64,000 nt of DNA from positions 60,001-124,000 of the forward strand of contig JAQGDQ010000271.1 in assembly GCA_030141605.1 (NCBI GenBank), written 5' to 3'. The notes below the pieces were generated by a model. That model had not been told where the DNA came from and ran no database searches. It saw only the letters and a list, made by a program, of their open reading frames with translations. The position numbers and the translations under genes are program-made. Of the stretch, positions 44,101 through 64,000 are shown piece by piece (position 1 is the first letter of the stretch; each line of letters starts with the position of its first letter). This stretch comes from Tubiluchus corallicola. Taxonomy: Eukaryota > Priapulida > Priapulimorpha > Priapulimorphida > Tubiluchidae.

Positions 44101-46242
44101 ATTCAATTTGATAGGAGTGTATAAATGTGTTTGTGAGTTAAAACTACTAACTTAAAAATTTTTAAGCTGAAACTTCCTGTTTTTTTAAACGTTTTACATT
44201 AAAAAGTTAAAATCATGCCAAACGTTTTGACAGTCTGCTGCTGTCATCATCAGTGGTAAAATCACAAACATACAACCAGTTTACATAGGCAGAATCTACA
44301 GCATAGAACATTATGTAGTATTTAAGTACTTATCTGAAGCCAAATAGGTAATGATTAAAGGAGAAGAAAAGAGGTACATGAAGTACGTTTCAGAAAAATC
44401 GCCTTAAAAAATTATGCTACTTTACAGCAATTTTATACACATATCGTATTCGCGCTGAAAGGATTTTTCGTTTGTTTTCATTTTAAATCTCCTGCAATAT
44501 TGTTCCGACGGCGCCATTACATCACTAAATACGTAAATCAGGGGAAGAAAAGGAAATGTCAAATTATGACCCAAAAAATTTTCCGTGCAAATCTATATTA
44601 CTTAGCATTTCATTTACATGCTGGTAAGACTTATGTACCTAGACTAATAATTTAAAATGTTTGTTCCAGTTGGTCGCCGACTCCCCCTCCAGGGTGCGCC
44701 ACTCACTAACCAAAAAACGTATTTTTAATCTTATTGACAAGATACAGTAATTTTAAATTTTATTTAGTTAGTTACTTGTGCGCTACGAATGCTCTGATTA
44801 TTTTTTCAAACTTTACAAAATGTTATCTAAACTTGTTTCAAATGACCTGTCGTGAAAATGGCTGCGTCTAACGGTCATCGCGGGAGTTTAAATTTACATG
44901 TTTTGTACACCGTGACTACCGATTGAAGTCCTTTAAGCAAAAAGGCAGTATGTAAGTGGTATAAAATTTCAAAACGAATTTTTCAAGCTTTATGTTTATG
45001 AAGGGTTTTCTTGTGCTTTAAGGTAATGCTTTATTTTCAAACACTTACCTATTTGTTACTGTTTGTTCAATTTCTTTTCTACTGGTCTGCCTAATCATTA
45101 CCTCTTTGGCTTTTGTTAAGTACTTAATTAGTGTTTAATAGGCTGTGCCTATATAAAGTATTCGTATGTTTGTAAATTTGATAGCAGCAGCCTATCGAAA
45201 CGTTTGGCATGATTTTAATGAAGTTTTAATGTAAAAGTTTTAACGAAGTTGTGTTGTTTTTAACTACAACTGTTTTTAGTGCCTGTAAGCTGACTTGGAA
45301 ACTTCCTCATTAATTATCTAAGATACGACTTATTCAATACCAAAATTAGTTCAACATTTTCCAGGAAAACGAGCAACGGAAGATCCAAGAAGAGAAGATC
45401 TTAAAACGGAAACAACTACAGCAACAGCAGTTAGAACTTAAACAACAACAACAACAACAACAACAAAGAACTCAAGGCAATCTTGGCACAGGTAAACAAG
45501 AAAAAATCTTAAGACAACCCCAGACACTGCAAAGTGCTCTAACGTTCCGTGTATTCTTGCATGAGTTTTAAACTTAAAATACTCTCTCACCAATTCCCAA
45601 CCTTAAATTAGACTCAATCTCTTTTTAATTTACTGTCCAAAATATACATTTTCTTGTCTATAAAAGTTAAAAATTGTTTCTAATATTAGAATAATTAACT
45701 TGGAAAGTTATAAAACGAAATCCCGAACACACCTATCGCTTACATCACAAACTAACTACAGTTAGTGCAATGGCAGGTATCTTTTCTGCGCGAAGATTGA
45801 AAAATCAGCCTGCTTTCCTTTAAATAGAGACATGCTTTGTTTTGTGTACTCTATTGTAGACATTGGACAGGCAGAATTCTAAAATACACGGCAGTAATCC
45901 AGCAAAAATCTATACATTGCTATGCTAGTAGCTTGTCAGCACCTCTTCCATTGCACAACAAACCGAGAACGATGTTTGTATTGTAAATTTGTATATGAAA
46001 TCTACAGTCAGCCAACAAGCTTTGAGAATTTTTTCGTATGTGCTCATCTAGTTCCCAAGTTGGTGTTCTGCGTTAGCTGCTCTATTAACACTATTGATAA
46101 TTTTCTTGACTCTTTTTCAGGGAATATTCCCAAAAGTGCAACCATCCAGCAACCCGAGGAGGACGTTTGTATTGTTGACCGACTTTTAGCAGAAATACGC
46201 AAGGGAAACGTGAAATTGAGACAAACAAAATATCTCGATTAG
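22271..46242 (+). CDS. INF2: INF2-like formin, 15 exons
   Basis: Exons: 22271-22538, 24263-24511, 25046-25161, 27526-27685, 29178-29350, 32327-32406, 33393-34693, 37651-37781, 38321-38485, 39422-39679, 41029-41207, 42362-42482, 43262-43426, 45365-45491, 46121-46242. They total 3,615 bp (1,204 aa), and all 14 junctions are GT/AG and in phase. Formins nucleate and elongate actin filaments; INF2 also severs and depolymerises them. Domains: DID-like armadillo region, about residues 70-345 ([29 protein letters not shown]); FH1, about 670-740, four proline runs that bind profilin-actin; FH2, about 767-1130 ([24 protein letters not shown]); C-terminal WH2/DAD-like motif [14 protein letters not shown], about 1178-1191. 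This order and these motifs match INF2 better than DIAPH, DAAM or FHOD. No CAAX box. The N-terminal ~35 residues are uncertain. Confidence 0.93.
22539..24262 (+). other. Formin intron 1
   Basis: Holds a 132-codon open frame (22732-23130) without recognisable features and a short direct repeat (CTCCTTCGGGCCGCA / CTCCTTCAGGACCGCA at about 23370 and 23445). Confidence 0.5.
24263..24511 (+). CDS. INF2: Formin exon 2 (DID)
   Basis: Encodes [10 protein letters not shown] ... [20 protein letters not shown], the armadillo core of INF2. Phase 1 in, 1 out. Confidence 0.92.
24562..24946 (+). mobile_element. TTCGAA-rich MITE in intron 2
   Basis: Ends TAGGGGTGAGCGTTC and GATGTTCACCCCTA form an inverted pair. 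Sub-terminal regions are dense in TTCGAA/GAATTCGAA on both sides. Probably hAT-type; no clean target duplication found. Confidence 0.5.
25046..25161 (+). CDS. INF2: Formin exon 3 (DID)
   Basis: Encodes [19 protein letters not shown]. Phase 1 in, 0 out; donor GTATGT. Confidence 0.93.
25200..25739 (+). mobile_element. TTAA MITE family C, copy 1
   Basis: TTAA at 25196-25199 and 25740-25743. Terminal inverted repeats AGGAAAACCGGATGATTG and, reversed, AGGAAGACTGGACGATTG. Intron 3. Confidence 0.8.
25761..25910 (+). repeat. (GT)n microsatellite
   Basis: About 150 bp of nearly pure GT, 20 bp after MITE family C. Confidence 0.95.
26473..26668 (-). repeat. Inverted repeat G, left arm (intron 3)
   Basis: Roughly 85% similar, inverted, to 27855-28047 (shared GTGGCTACCTCACACGCCAC, AATAAACAACAATAATCAGC). 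The two arms flank formin exon 4. Confidence 0.8.
26926..27382 (+). mobile_element. piggyBac-type MITE
   Basis: TTAA at 26922-26925 and 27383-27386. Ends CCCTTTCATACTCG and, reversed, CCCTTTCAGCCTCA: a CCC start with TTAA duplication is the piggyBac signature. Internal ATCCCGTGGGAT palindromes. 457 bp, no transposase; ends 143 bp before exon 4. Confidence 0.8.
27526..27685 (+). CDS. INF2: Formin exon 4 (DID)
   Basis: Encodes [15 protein letters not shown] and RTRNEFIG. Phase 0 in, 1 out. Confidence 0.93.
27855..28047 (+). repeat. Inverted repeat G, right arm (intron 4)
   Basis: Partner of 26473-26668. Confidence 0.8.
28529..29132 (-). mobile_element. TTAA MITE family A, inverted copy
   Basis: Begins AGGAAAACGGCACCCAATC and ends ATCTTCTTCCT; eroded TTAA (CTAA / GTAA). 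Ends 45 bp before formin exon 5. Confidence 0.65.
29178..29350 (+). CDS. INF2: Formin exon 5 (end of DID)
   Basis: Encodes [19 protein letters not shown] and an acidic stretch. Phase 1 in, 0 out. Confidence 0.93.
29433..29965 (+). repeat. 82-bp tandem repeat, ~6.5 copies, in formin intron 5
   Basis: Unit starts TGATGACGTAATGGTCATGT and ends TTTCCATCACTC. Copies start 29433, 29515, 29597, 29679 and on, and share >90% identity. The first begins 83 bp after exon 5. Confidence 0.9.
30030..30480 (+). repeat. Dispersed repeat R4, copy 1
   Basis: Shares TTGCAAACCAAAATCGTCC, AGTCGGCATAGTT and following sequence with 43500-44012, where it is inverted. Both copies are in formin introns. Confidence 0.6.
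30622..31110 (-). repeat. Local duplication, copy 1, with 5S-SINE body
   Basis: From CTTAAAACACGTAATTTAC to CTTCGGGGCTC. Almost identical to 31514-32003. Includes a minus-strand 5S-SINE body (from 30806) cut off at the minisatellite. Confidence 0.85.
31111..31513 (+). repeat. 100-bp minisatellite, 4 copies
   Basis: Unit: CTTTATTCACTGCAAGAAAC, then AGTAACTCGCAGACTAGACA, then GTGAGTTACTCTCTGACAGT. Same unit as at 36.3-37.3 kb. Confidence 0.95.
31514..32125 (-). repeat. Local duplication, copy 2, with longer 5S-SINE body
   Basis: Repeats 30622-31110 and continues through the SINE body to about 32125, stopping just short of where the 5S head would begin. The 5S part is absent. Confidence 0.85.
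32327..32406 (+). CDS. INF2: Formin exon 6
   Basis: 80 bp encoding [18 protein letters not shown], the helical end of the N-terminal region. Phase 0 in, 2 out; donor GTTTGT is weak. Confidence 0.85.
32479..32612 (+). mobile_element. tRNA-derived SINE, 3'-truncated copy
   Basis: GACGGTTTAGTCTAGTGGTA head and GAGGTCGTGAGTTCGAACC B-box as at 13995. It stops at TATTTAGGGTATAA, where a LINE 3' end (minus) begins. Confidence 0.75.
32630..33306 (-). pseudogene. LINE (L family) RT C-terminal remnant with 3' end
   Basis: Minus strand encodes [20 protein letters not shown], then a Gly-Thr-Ser stretch, then [17 protein letters not shown] and FKTKLKSL, the usual region after an RT domain. The 3' end reads GGCAAATAAAGATTATA. 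A sister copy lies at 56225-56784. Only the last ~155 codons are left. It ends with an 18-bp inverted repeat (ACGTAAGGCAGGTAGACA at 33238-33300). Confidence 0.7.
33393..34693 (+). CDS. INF2: Formin exon 7 (linker, FH1, start of FH2)
   Basis: 1,301-bp exon. First [19 protein letters not shown] finishes the N-terminal region. A ~300-residue Ser/Thr/Glu-rich linker of low complexity follows, then FH1 with Pro runs of 5-10 separated by ERSTN-type spacers (about 34350-34566), then FH2 begins at [12 protein letters not shown]. Phase 2 in, 1 out. Confidence 0.93.
34802..35130 (+). mobile_element. TTAA MITE family A, truncated copy
   Basis: TTAA then AGGAAGACAGGATGA; stops near GTCGAACGTGTGCGG. Formin intron 7. 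Confidence 0.6.
35230..35668 (-). mobile_element. TTAA MITE family D, copy 1
   Basis: Ends ...CCTGACCTTTCCT/TTAA (35669-35672). Inverted relative to 41263-42050, sharing the CTTCTGGAA block and AAGCCACGATGCGCTTACG. Left limit approximate. Confidence 0.55.
35704..36188 (+). mobile_element. pogo/Tigger-type MITE
   Basis: TA on both sides (35702-35703, 36189-36190). Ends CAGTCAACCTCGGGTATAAG and, reversed, CAGTCAACCTCGGATATAAG: long matching inverted repeats of the CAGTYRACCTCG type known from Tc1/mariner-pogo elements. 485 bp, no transposase. Confidence 0.85.
36231..37605 (+). mobile_element. MITE family E with internal 100-bp minisatellite
   Basis: Inverted ends: GGCGCGTTCAGACAAGCGAG and, reversed, GGCGCATTCACCCTAGCGAG, extending through TTTTCTCGCCAAGTAACTCG. 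Between them are ~11 units of the 100-bp repeat (36265-37365), largely alternating A (ACTCGCC) and B (ACTTGAT) types: a 200-bp higher-order period. The repeat unit itself contains the sub-terminal sequence of the element. Confidence 0.85.
37651..37781 (+). CDS. INF2: Formin exon 8 (FH2)
   Basis: Encodes [17 protein letters not shown] and DLFSQKE. Phase 1 in, 0 out; 45 bp downstream of MITE family E. Confidence 0.93.
37932..38111 (+). repeat. Compound (CA)(TA)(GT)(GA)n microsatellite
   Basis: CACA, TATA, GTGT and GAGA tracts in series; intron 8. Confidence 0.95.
38321..38485 (+). CDS. INF2: Formin exon 9 (FH2, NIFLKQF)
   Basis: Encodes [19 protein letters not shown], the segment carrying the conserved isoleucine of the FH2 knob. 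Phase 0 in, 0 out. Confidence 0.95.
38745..39140 (+). repeat. Pentanucleotide array (GCAAT/GGCAG-type)
   Basis: About 400 bp of 5-bp units with an internal ~170-bp duplication (GGGAAGGCCAGGACAGGGTA at 38850 and 39027). Intron 9. Confidence 0.9.
39422..39679 (+). CDS. INF2: Formin exon 10 (FH2, GNFIN)
   Basis: Encodes [20 protein letters not shown] and [13 protein letters not shown]. The GNxxN motif spans the junction with exon 11. Phase 0 in, 0 out. Confidence 0.95.
39798..40136 (+). mobile_element. Solo LTR candidate
   Basis: Starts TGTTATGGAGATC and ends AACACAACA. Contains CCCTATATAAGGCG (TATA box) about 105 bp in and GCTTAATAAACTAG (poly-A signal) near the end, with the expected LTR order. 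Flanking pentamers (AATCG / ATTCT) do not match well. No internal coding sequence nearby. Formin intron 10. Confidence 0.5.
40313..40927 (-). mobile_element. TTAA MITE family A, inverted copy
   Basis: TTAA at 40309-40312 and eroded TCAA at 40928-40931; similar through its length to 28529-29132. Ends 101 bp before exon 11. Confidence 0.65.
41029..41207 (+). CDS. INF2: Formin exon 11 (FH2)
   Basis: Encodes [18 protein letters not shown] and [14 protein letters not shown]. Phase 0 in, 2 out. Confidence 0.95.
41263..42050 (+). mobile_element. TTAA MITE family D, copy 2, with pentanucleotide expansion
   Basis: TTAA at 41259-41262, then AGGAAACGTAAAGCC. Matches 35230-35668 inverted. A (CTTGT/CTTGC)n array at 41425-41670 occupies its middle. 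Confidence 0.55.
41425..41670 (+). repeat. (CTTGT/CTTGC)n pentanucleotide array
   Basis: About 48 units: CTTGT blocks surround a central CTTGC block. Confidence 0.95.
42362..42482 (+). CDS. INF2: Formin exon 12 (FH2)
   Basis: Encodes [20 protein letters not shown], helical. Phase 2 in, 0 out. Confidence 0.92.
42698..43241 (+). mobile_element. TTAA MITE family C, copy 2
   Basis: TTAA at 42694-42697 and 43242-43245. Near-collinear with 25200-25739. It ends 20 bp before exon 13, so its T-rich end overlaps the 3' splice region. Confidence 0.8.
43262..43426 (+). CDS. INF2: Formin exon 13 (end of FH2)
   Basis: Encodes [19 protein letters not shown]. Phase 0 in, 0 out. Confidence 0.94.
43500..44012 (-). 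repeat. Dispersed repeat R4, copy 2
   Basis: Inverted match of 30030-30480; intron 13. Confidence 0.55.
44140..45265 (+). mobile_element. Fold-back element F, copy 1, with nested MITE B
   Basis: Left arm about 44140-44345 (TGCTGCTGTCATCATCAGTG) and right arm about 45125-45265 (inverted) enclose a TTAA MITE of family B. Same arms as 46303-46930. Confidence 0.7.
44359..45017 (+). mobile_element. TTAA MITE family B, copy 2 (nested)
   Basis: TTAA at 44355-44358 and 45018-45021. Close to 6240-6921. Its insertion is younger than the fold-back element. Confidence 0.8.
45365..45491 (+). CDS. INF2: Formin exon 14 (basic/Gln-rich)
   Basis: Encodes [17 protein letters not shown], then Gln-rich sequence with eight consecutive CAA codons. 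Phase 0 in, 1 out. The Gln run is a likely length-variable site. Confidence 0.9.
45600..45830 (-). mobile_element. TTAA MITE family C, inverted 3' fragment
   Basis: Matches the end of family C inverted (CAAAATATACATTTTCTTG) up to TTCCTTTAA. Confidence 0.5.
46121..46242 (+). CDS. INF2: Formin exon 15 (WH2/DAD-like motif, stop)
   Basis: Encodes [20 protein letters not shown], then eight residues and TAG at 46240-46242. The motif corresponds to the INF2 actin-binding autoregulatory helix. No extension or CAAX box. Confidence 0.93.
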
Positions 46243-46302
46243 CATAATATCACATACATATTCTTATCAAGTCATTTTTTACTAAAAGCACTTGAAAAGA
46301 TT

Positions 46303-46930
46303 TATAGTTAAAACACAACAACTTTATTAAAACTTTTAATTTACATAGTTAAAAATCATGTCAAACATTTCGACAGAGCTACTGCTGTCATCATCAGTGG
46401 TAAATTTTTACAAACATACAGCCAGTTTATATAGGCAGAGCTACAGTATGTACCCTAATAAGCCTTCTCTTAATGTACAAAACAGTTCAATTCCTTTAAC
46501 TTTATTTTCAAACACTTAGCTATTTGTTACTGTACCAATTTTTTTCTACTGGTCTGCTTAATCATTACCTATTTGGCTTTTTGTAAATACATAATTAGTG
46601 CATAATTTACTGTATCAATTTCTTTTCTACTGGTCTGCTTAATCATTACCTATTTGGCTTTTTGTAAATACATAATTAGTGCATAATTTACTGTATCAAT
46701 TTCTTTTCTACACGTCTGCTTATTCATTACCTATTTGGATTTTGTTAAATACATAATTAGTGCATAATTTTCTATTCTGTAGGCTCTGCCATACAAACTG
46801 GCTGTAGGTTTGTAAAAATGTACCGCTGATGATGGCAGCAGTAGCTCTGTCAAAACGTTAGATATGATATTTTTAACTATGTAGATTAAAAGTTTTAATG
46901 AATTTGTGGTGTTTTACTATAAATGTTATT
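46303..46930 (+). mobile_element. Fold-back element F, copy 2
   Basis: Arms of ~150 bp: ATAGTTAAAACACAACAACT ... CTACTGCTGTCATCATC and the inverse at 46775-46930. The centre has three ~80-bp tandem units (TTTCTTTTCTACTGGTCTGC, 46535-46760). Begins about 60 bp after the formin stop codon. Confidence 0.8.
46326..46331 (+). promoter_or_regulatory. Possible formin poly-A signal (ATTAAA)
   Basis: First poly-A-like hexamer after the stop codon (84 bp downstream); it lies inside fold-back element F. Confidence 0.3.
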
Positions 46931-47172
46931 ATAAAGTTAAAGGATTTTACAGGTAAAAGAGACTAACTATTTTCTATGTCTTATTTTCGTACCGAAGTGA
47001 TATCAAGAATTTATTTATTTTATTACAACTTATTTTAGCATGTGGTTCATACCTGTAAACTTGCTTTTCAAACTTATTGTTTTCTGAAAATGAAACTTTA
47101 TTCAAAACGAACATTACATTAATTACTTGAAATAGGCGAAAATAGAAATACCTCACATAATTGAAACCTAAA

Positions 47173-47810
47173 AGGACAAGAAAAGGGGCACCTGAACGAG
47201 GTTTCAGAGAAATTGCCTTAAAAATTATATTACTTTATAGCAATTTATGCATACATCGTACTTGCGTTGAAAGGATTTTTTATTTTCATTTTAAATCTCC
47301 CACAATACAGTTCCGATCGCGCCATTACATGACGTCATATATGCACGTCGTAAATCAAGGGAAGAAACTCAAATATTAAATTATGTCCCAAAAAACTTTA
47401 CATGCAAATCTATATTACTTACCATTTCGCTTACCTGCTTGAAAGACTTATGTAACTAGAAAAGAAAATTATTAATTATTTAAATGTTTTCACCAATTGG
47501 TAAAATGTAGCTGACTCACCCTCCATGGTGCGCCACTCACTAACCAGAAAACGTATTTTAAACTTATTGACAAGATACAGTAATTTGAAATTTTTCTTTG
47601 CTACGAATACTTTGATTATTTTTTCAAACTACTCAGTGTTATCTAAACTTTTTTCAAATGACCTTTCGTCAAAATAGCTGCGTCTAATGGTCATTGCGGG
47701 AGCGTTGCTGCCGACGCAAGTCCTATATGCAAAAAGGCAGTATACAAGTGGTGCAAAAATTTCAAGACGAATTTTTTAGGTTTTATGTAAGTGGAGTGTT
47801 TTCTTGTGCT
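47173..47810 (+). mobile_element. TTAA MITE family B, older copy 3
   Basis: AGGACAAGAAAAGGGGC to TTTTCTTGTGCT with decayed TTAA; more diverged and with a deletion. Confidence 0.65.
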
Positions 47811-47946
47811 TTGACTGCAAAGAGATAAAAACAAGTTGCTCAGCCAACTATGAACTCAGCGTTTTTTCAATTTTAAAAATTTTAATTAATTAGCTACTAT
47901 AGATGTTCCTTTAATCGATAAACTAATTACTGAAACGCTCATACAA

Positions 47947-47967
47947 TTTATTTATTATAAATTTATT
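47947..47967 (-). promoter_or_regulatory. Possible poly-A signals for polydom-like gene
   Basis: Three AATAAA hexamers on the minus strand about 600 bp after the stop codon. Confidence 0.3.
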
Positions 47968-48373
47968 TGGAAAAATACACATATTTGCATTATAAAAACA
48001 AAAGTGTCAGTTTTTAATTTTACATAATAAAATTTTAATGAGTCAGCTTTCCTCCATTTTGTTCTGCTCAGTATCGTAGAGTTCCGCGAAGCTCTTTATA
48101 GTTGATAAAACTATGCTCAAATGCACTCCATTATGTACTAGAAGAGAGGAGTCATCTAGCCAGGCGGTGTTAACGTGGATTTACGGAACACAGTAGTTGA
48201 AATCTAGAGACACCTAGGAATGTAGACCTGTTACATAAAGGAATGCGTATCCAAGCGCACAAAGATCGTGGTCGCTTTTTTACCAAAAATAATTATAGTG
48301 ACAGAATTTTCAGTTAGAAAATATCAACAATCAAGCAAAAAATTTAATCACGGTAGCAGCAAAATAACGTGAG

Positions 48374-48562
48374 CAGAATCCGAAGTTACTACTGTCGCCA
48401 TCTAGCGACGGGTGAACAGAATCCGAAGTTAGTATTATCGCCATCTAGCGGCAGGTGAACAGAATCCGAAGTTATTATTATCGCCATGTAGCGGCGGGTG
48501 AACATAATCCGAAGTTACTATTATCGCCATCTAGCGGCAGGTGAACAGAATCCAAAGTACTA

Positions 48563-48583
<21 letters not shown>
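48374..48583 (+). repeat. 43-bp minisatellite, 5 copies
   Basis: Unit CAGAATCCGAAGTTACTATT, then ATCGCCATCTAGCGGCAGGT, then GAA. The last unit overlaps the final codons and stop of the polydom-like gene. Confidence 0.9.

Positions 48584-64000
<15,417 letters not shown>

Noticed and set aside
45922-46120. Open frame upstream of formin exon 15
   Set aside because: In-frame intron sequence; the acceptor TTTTTCAG at 46120 restores similarity to INF2 exactly.

Overview
This is eukaryotic, clearly metazoan, genomic DNA: AT-rich, intron-rich and packed with microsatellites, minisatellites and small transposons. No operons, Shine-Dalgarno sites or CRISPR arrays are present. The gene families (an INF2-type formin and an SVEP1/polydom-type sushi/EGF protein) fit an invertebrate, probably marine. 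I cannot name the phylum from the sequence alone. Coding exons were assembled from codon phase, GT/AG splice sites and domain logic; no transcript evidence was available. || Layout. (1) 225-7787, minus: a five-exon gene fragment for a secreted protein that resembles lamin-tail-domain-like extracellular proteins. It starts at 7787 and runs off the left edge. (2) 7.8-22.2 kb: mostly repeats, namely hAT-like and TTAA-type MITEs, two non-LTR retrotransposon remnants, a tRNA-derived SINE, very long trinucleotide arrays at 16.1-17.1 and 19.0-19.7 kb, and a 41-bp minisatellite at 20.2-21.1 kb. One unassigned candidate exon lies at 8570-8730. A 5S-rRNA-derived SINE lies earlier, at 4664-5206, inside an intron of gene 1. 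(3) 22271-46242, plus: a nearly complete INF2-like formin gene, 15 exons and about 1,204 codons, with an armadillo-type N-terminal regulatory region, proline-rich FH1, FH2 and a C-terminal WH2/DAD-like motif. Its introns carry most of the MITE families in the window, a solo-LTR candidate, pentanucleotide arrays, an 82-bp array and a locally duplicated 5S-SINE segment. (4) 48563-64000, minus: the C-terminal part of a polydom (SVEP1)-like secreted adhesion protein. It has 16 sushi/CCP modules in one large exon that continues past the right edge, three single-module CCP exons, a two-EGF exon, and a last EGF exon that lies beyond a 3.2-kb array of 40-bp satellite repeats. || The formin and the polydom-like gene converge tail to tail with about 2.3 kb between stop codons. 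They have no evident functional link: the formin is a cytoplasmic actin regulator and the other two genes encode probable extracellular proteins. The most unusual content is structural: nested and palindromic transposons, minisatellites grown from transposon sequence, a stop codon inside a minisatellite, and mobile elements placed close to exon boundaries.
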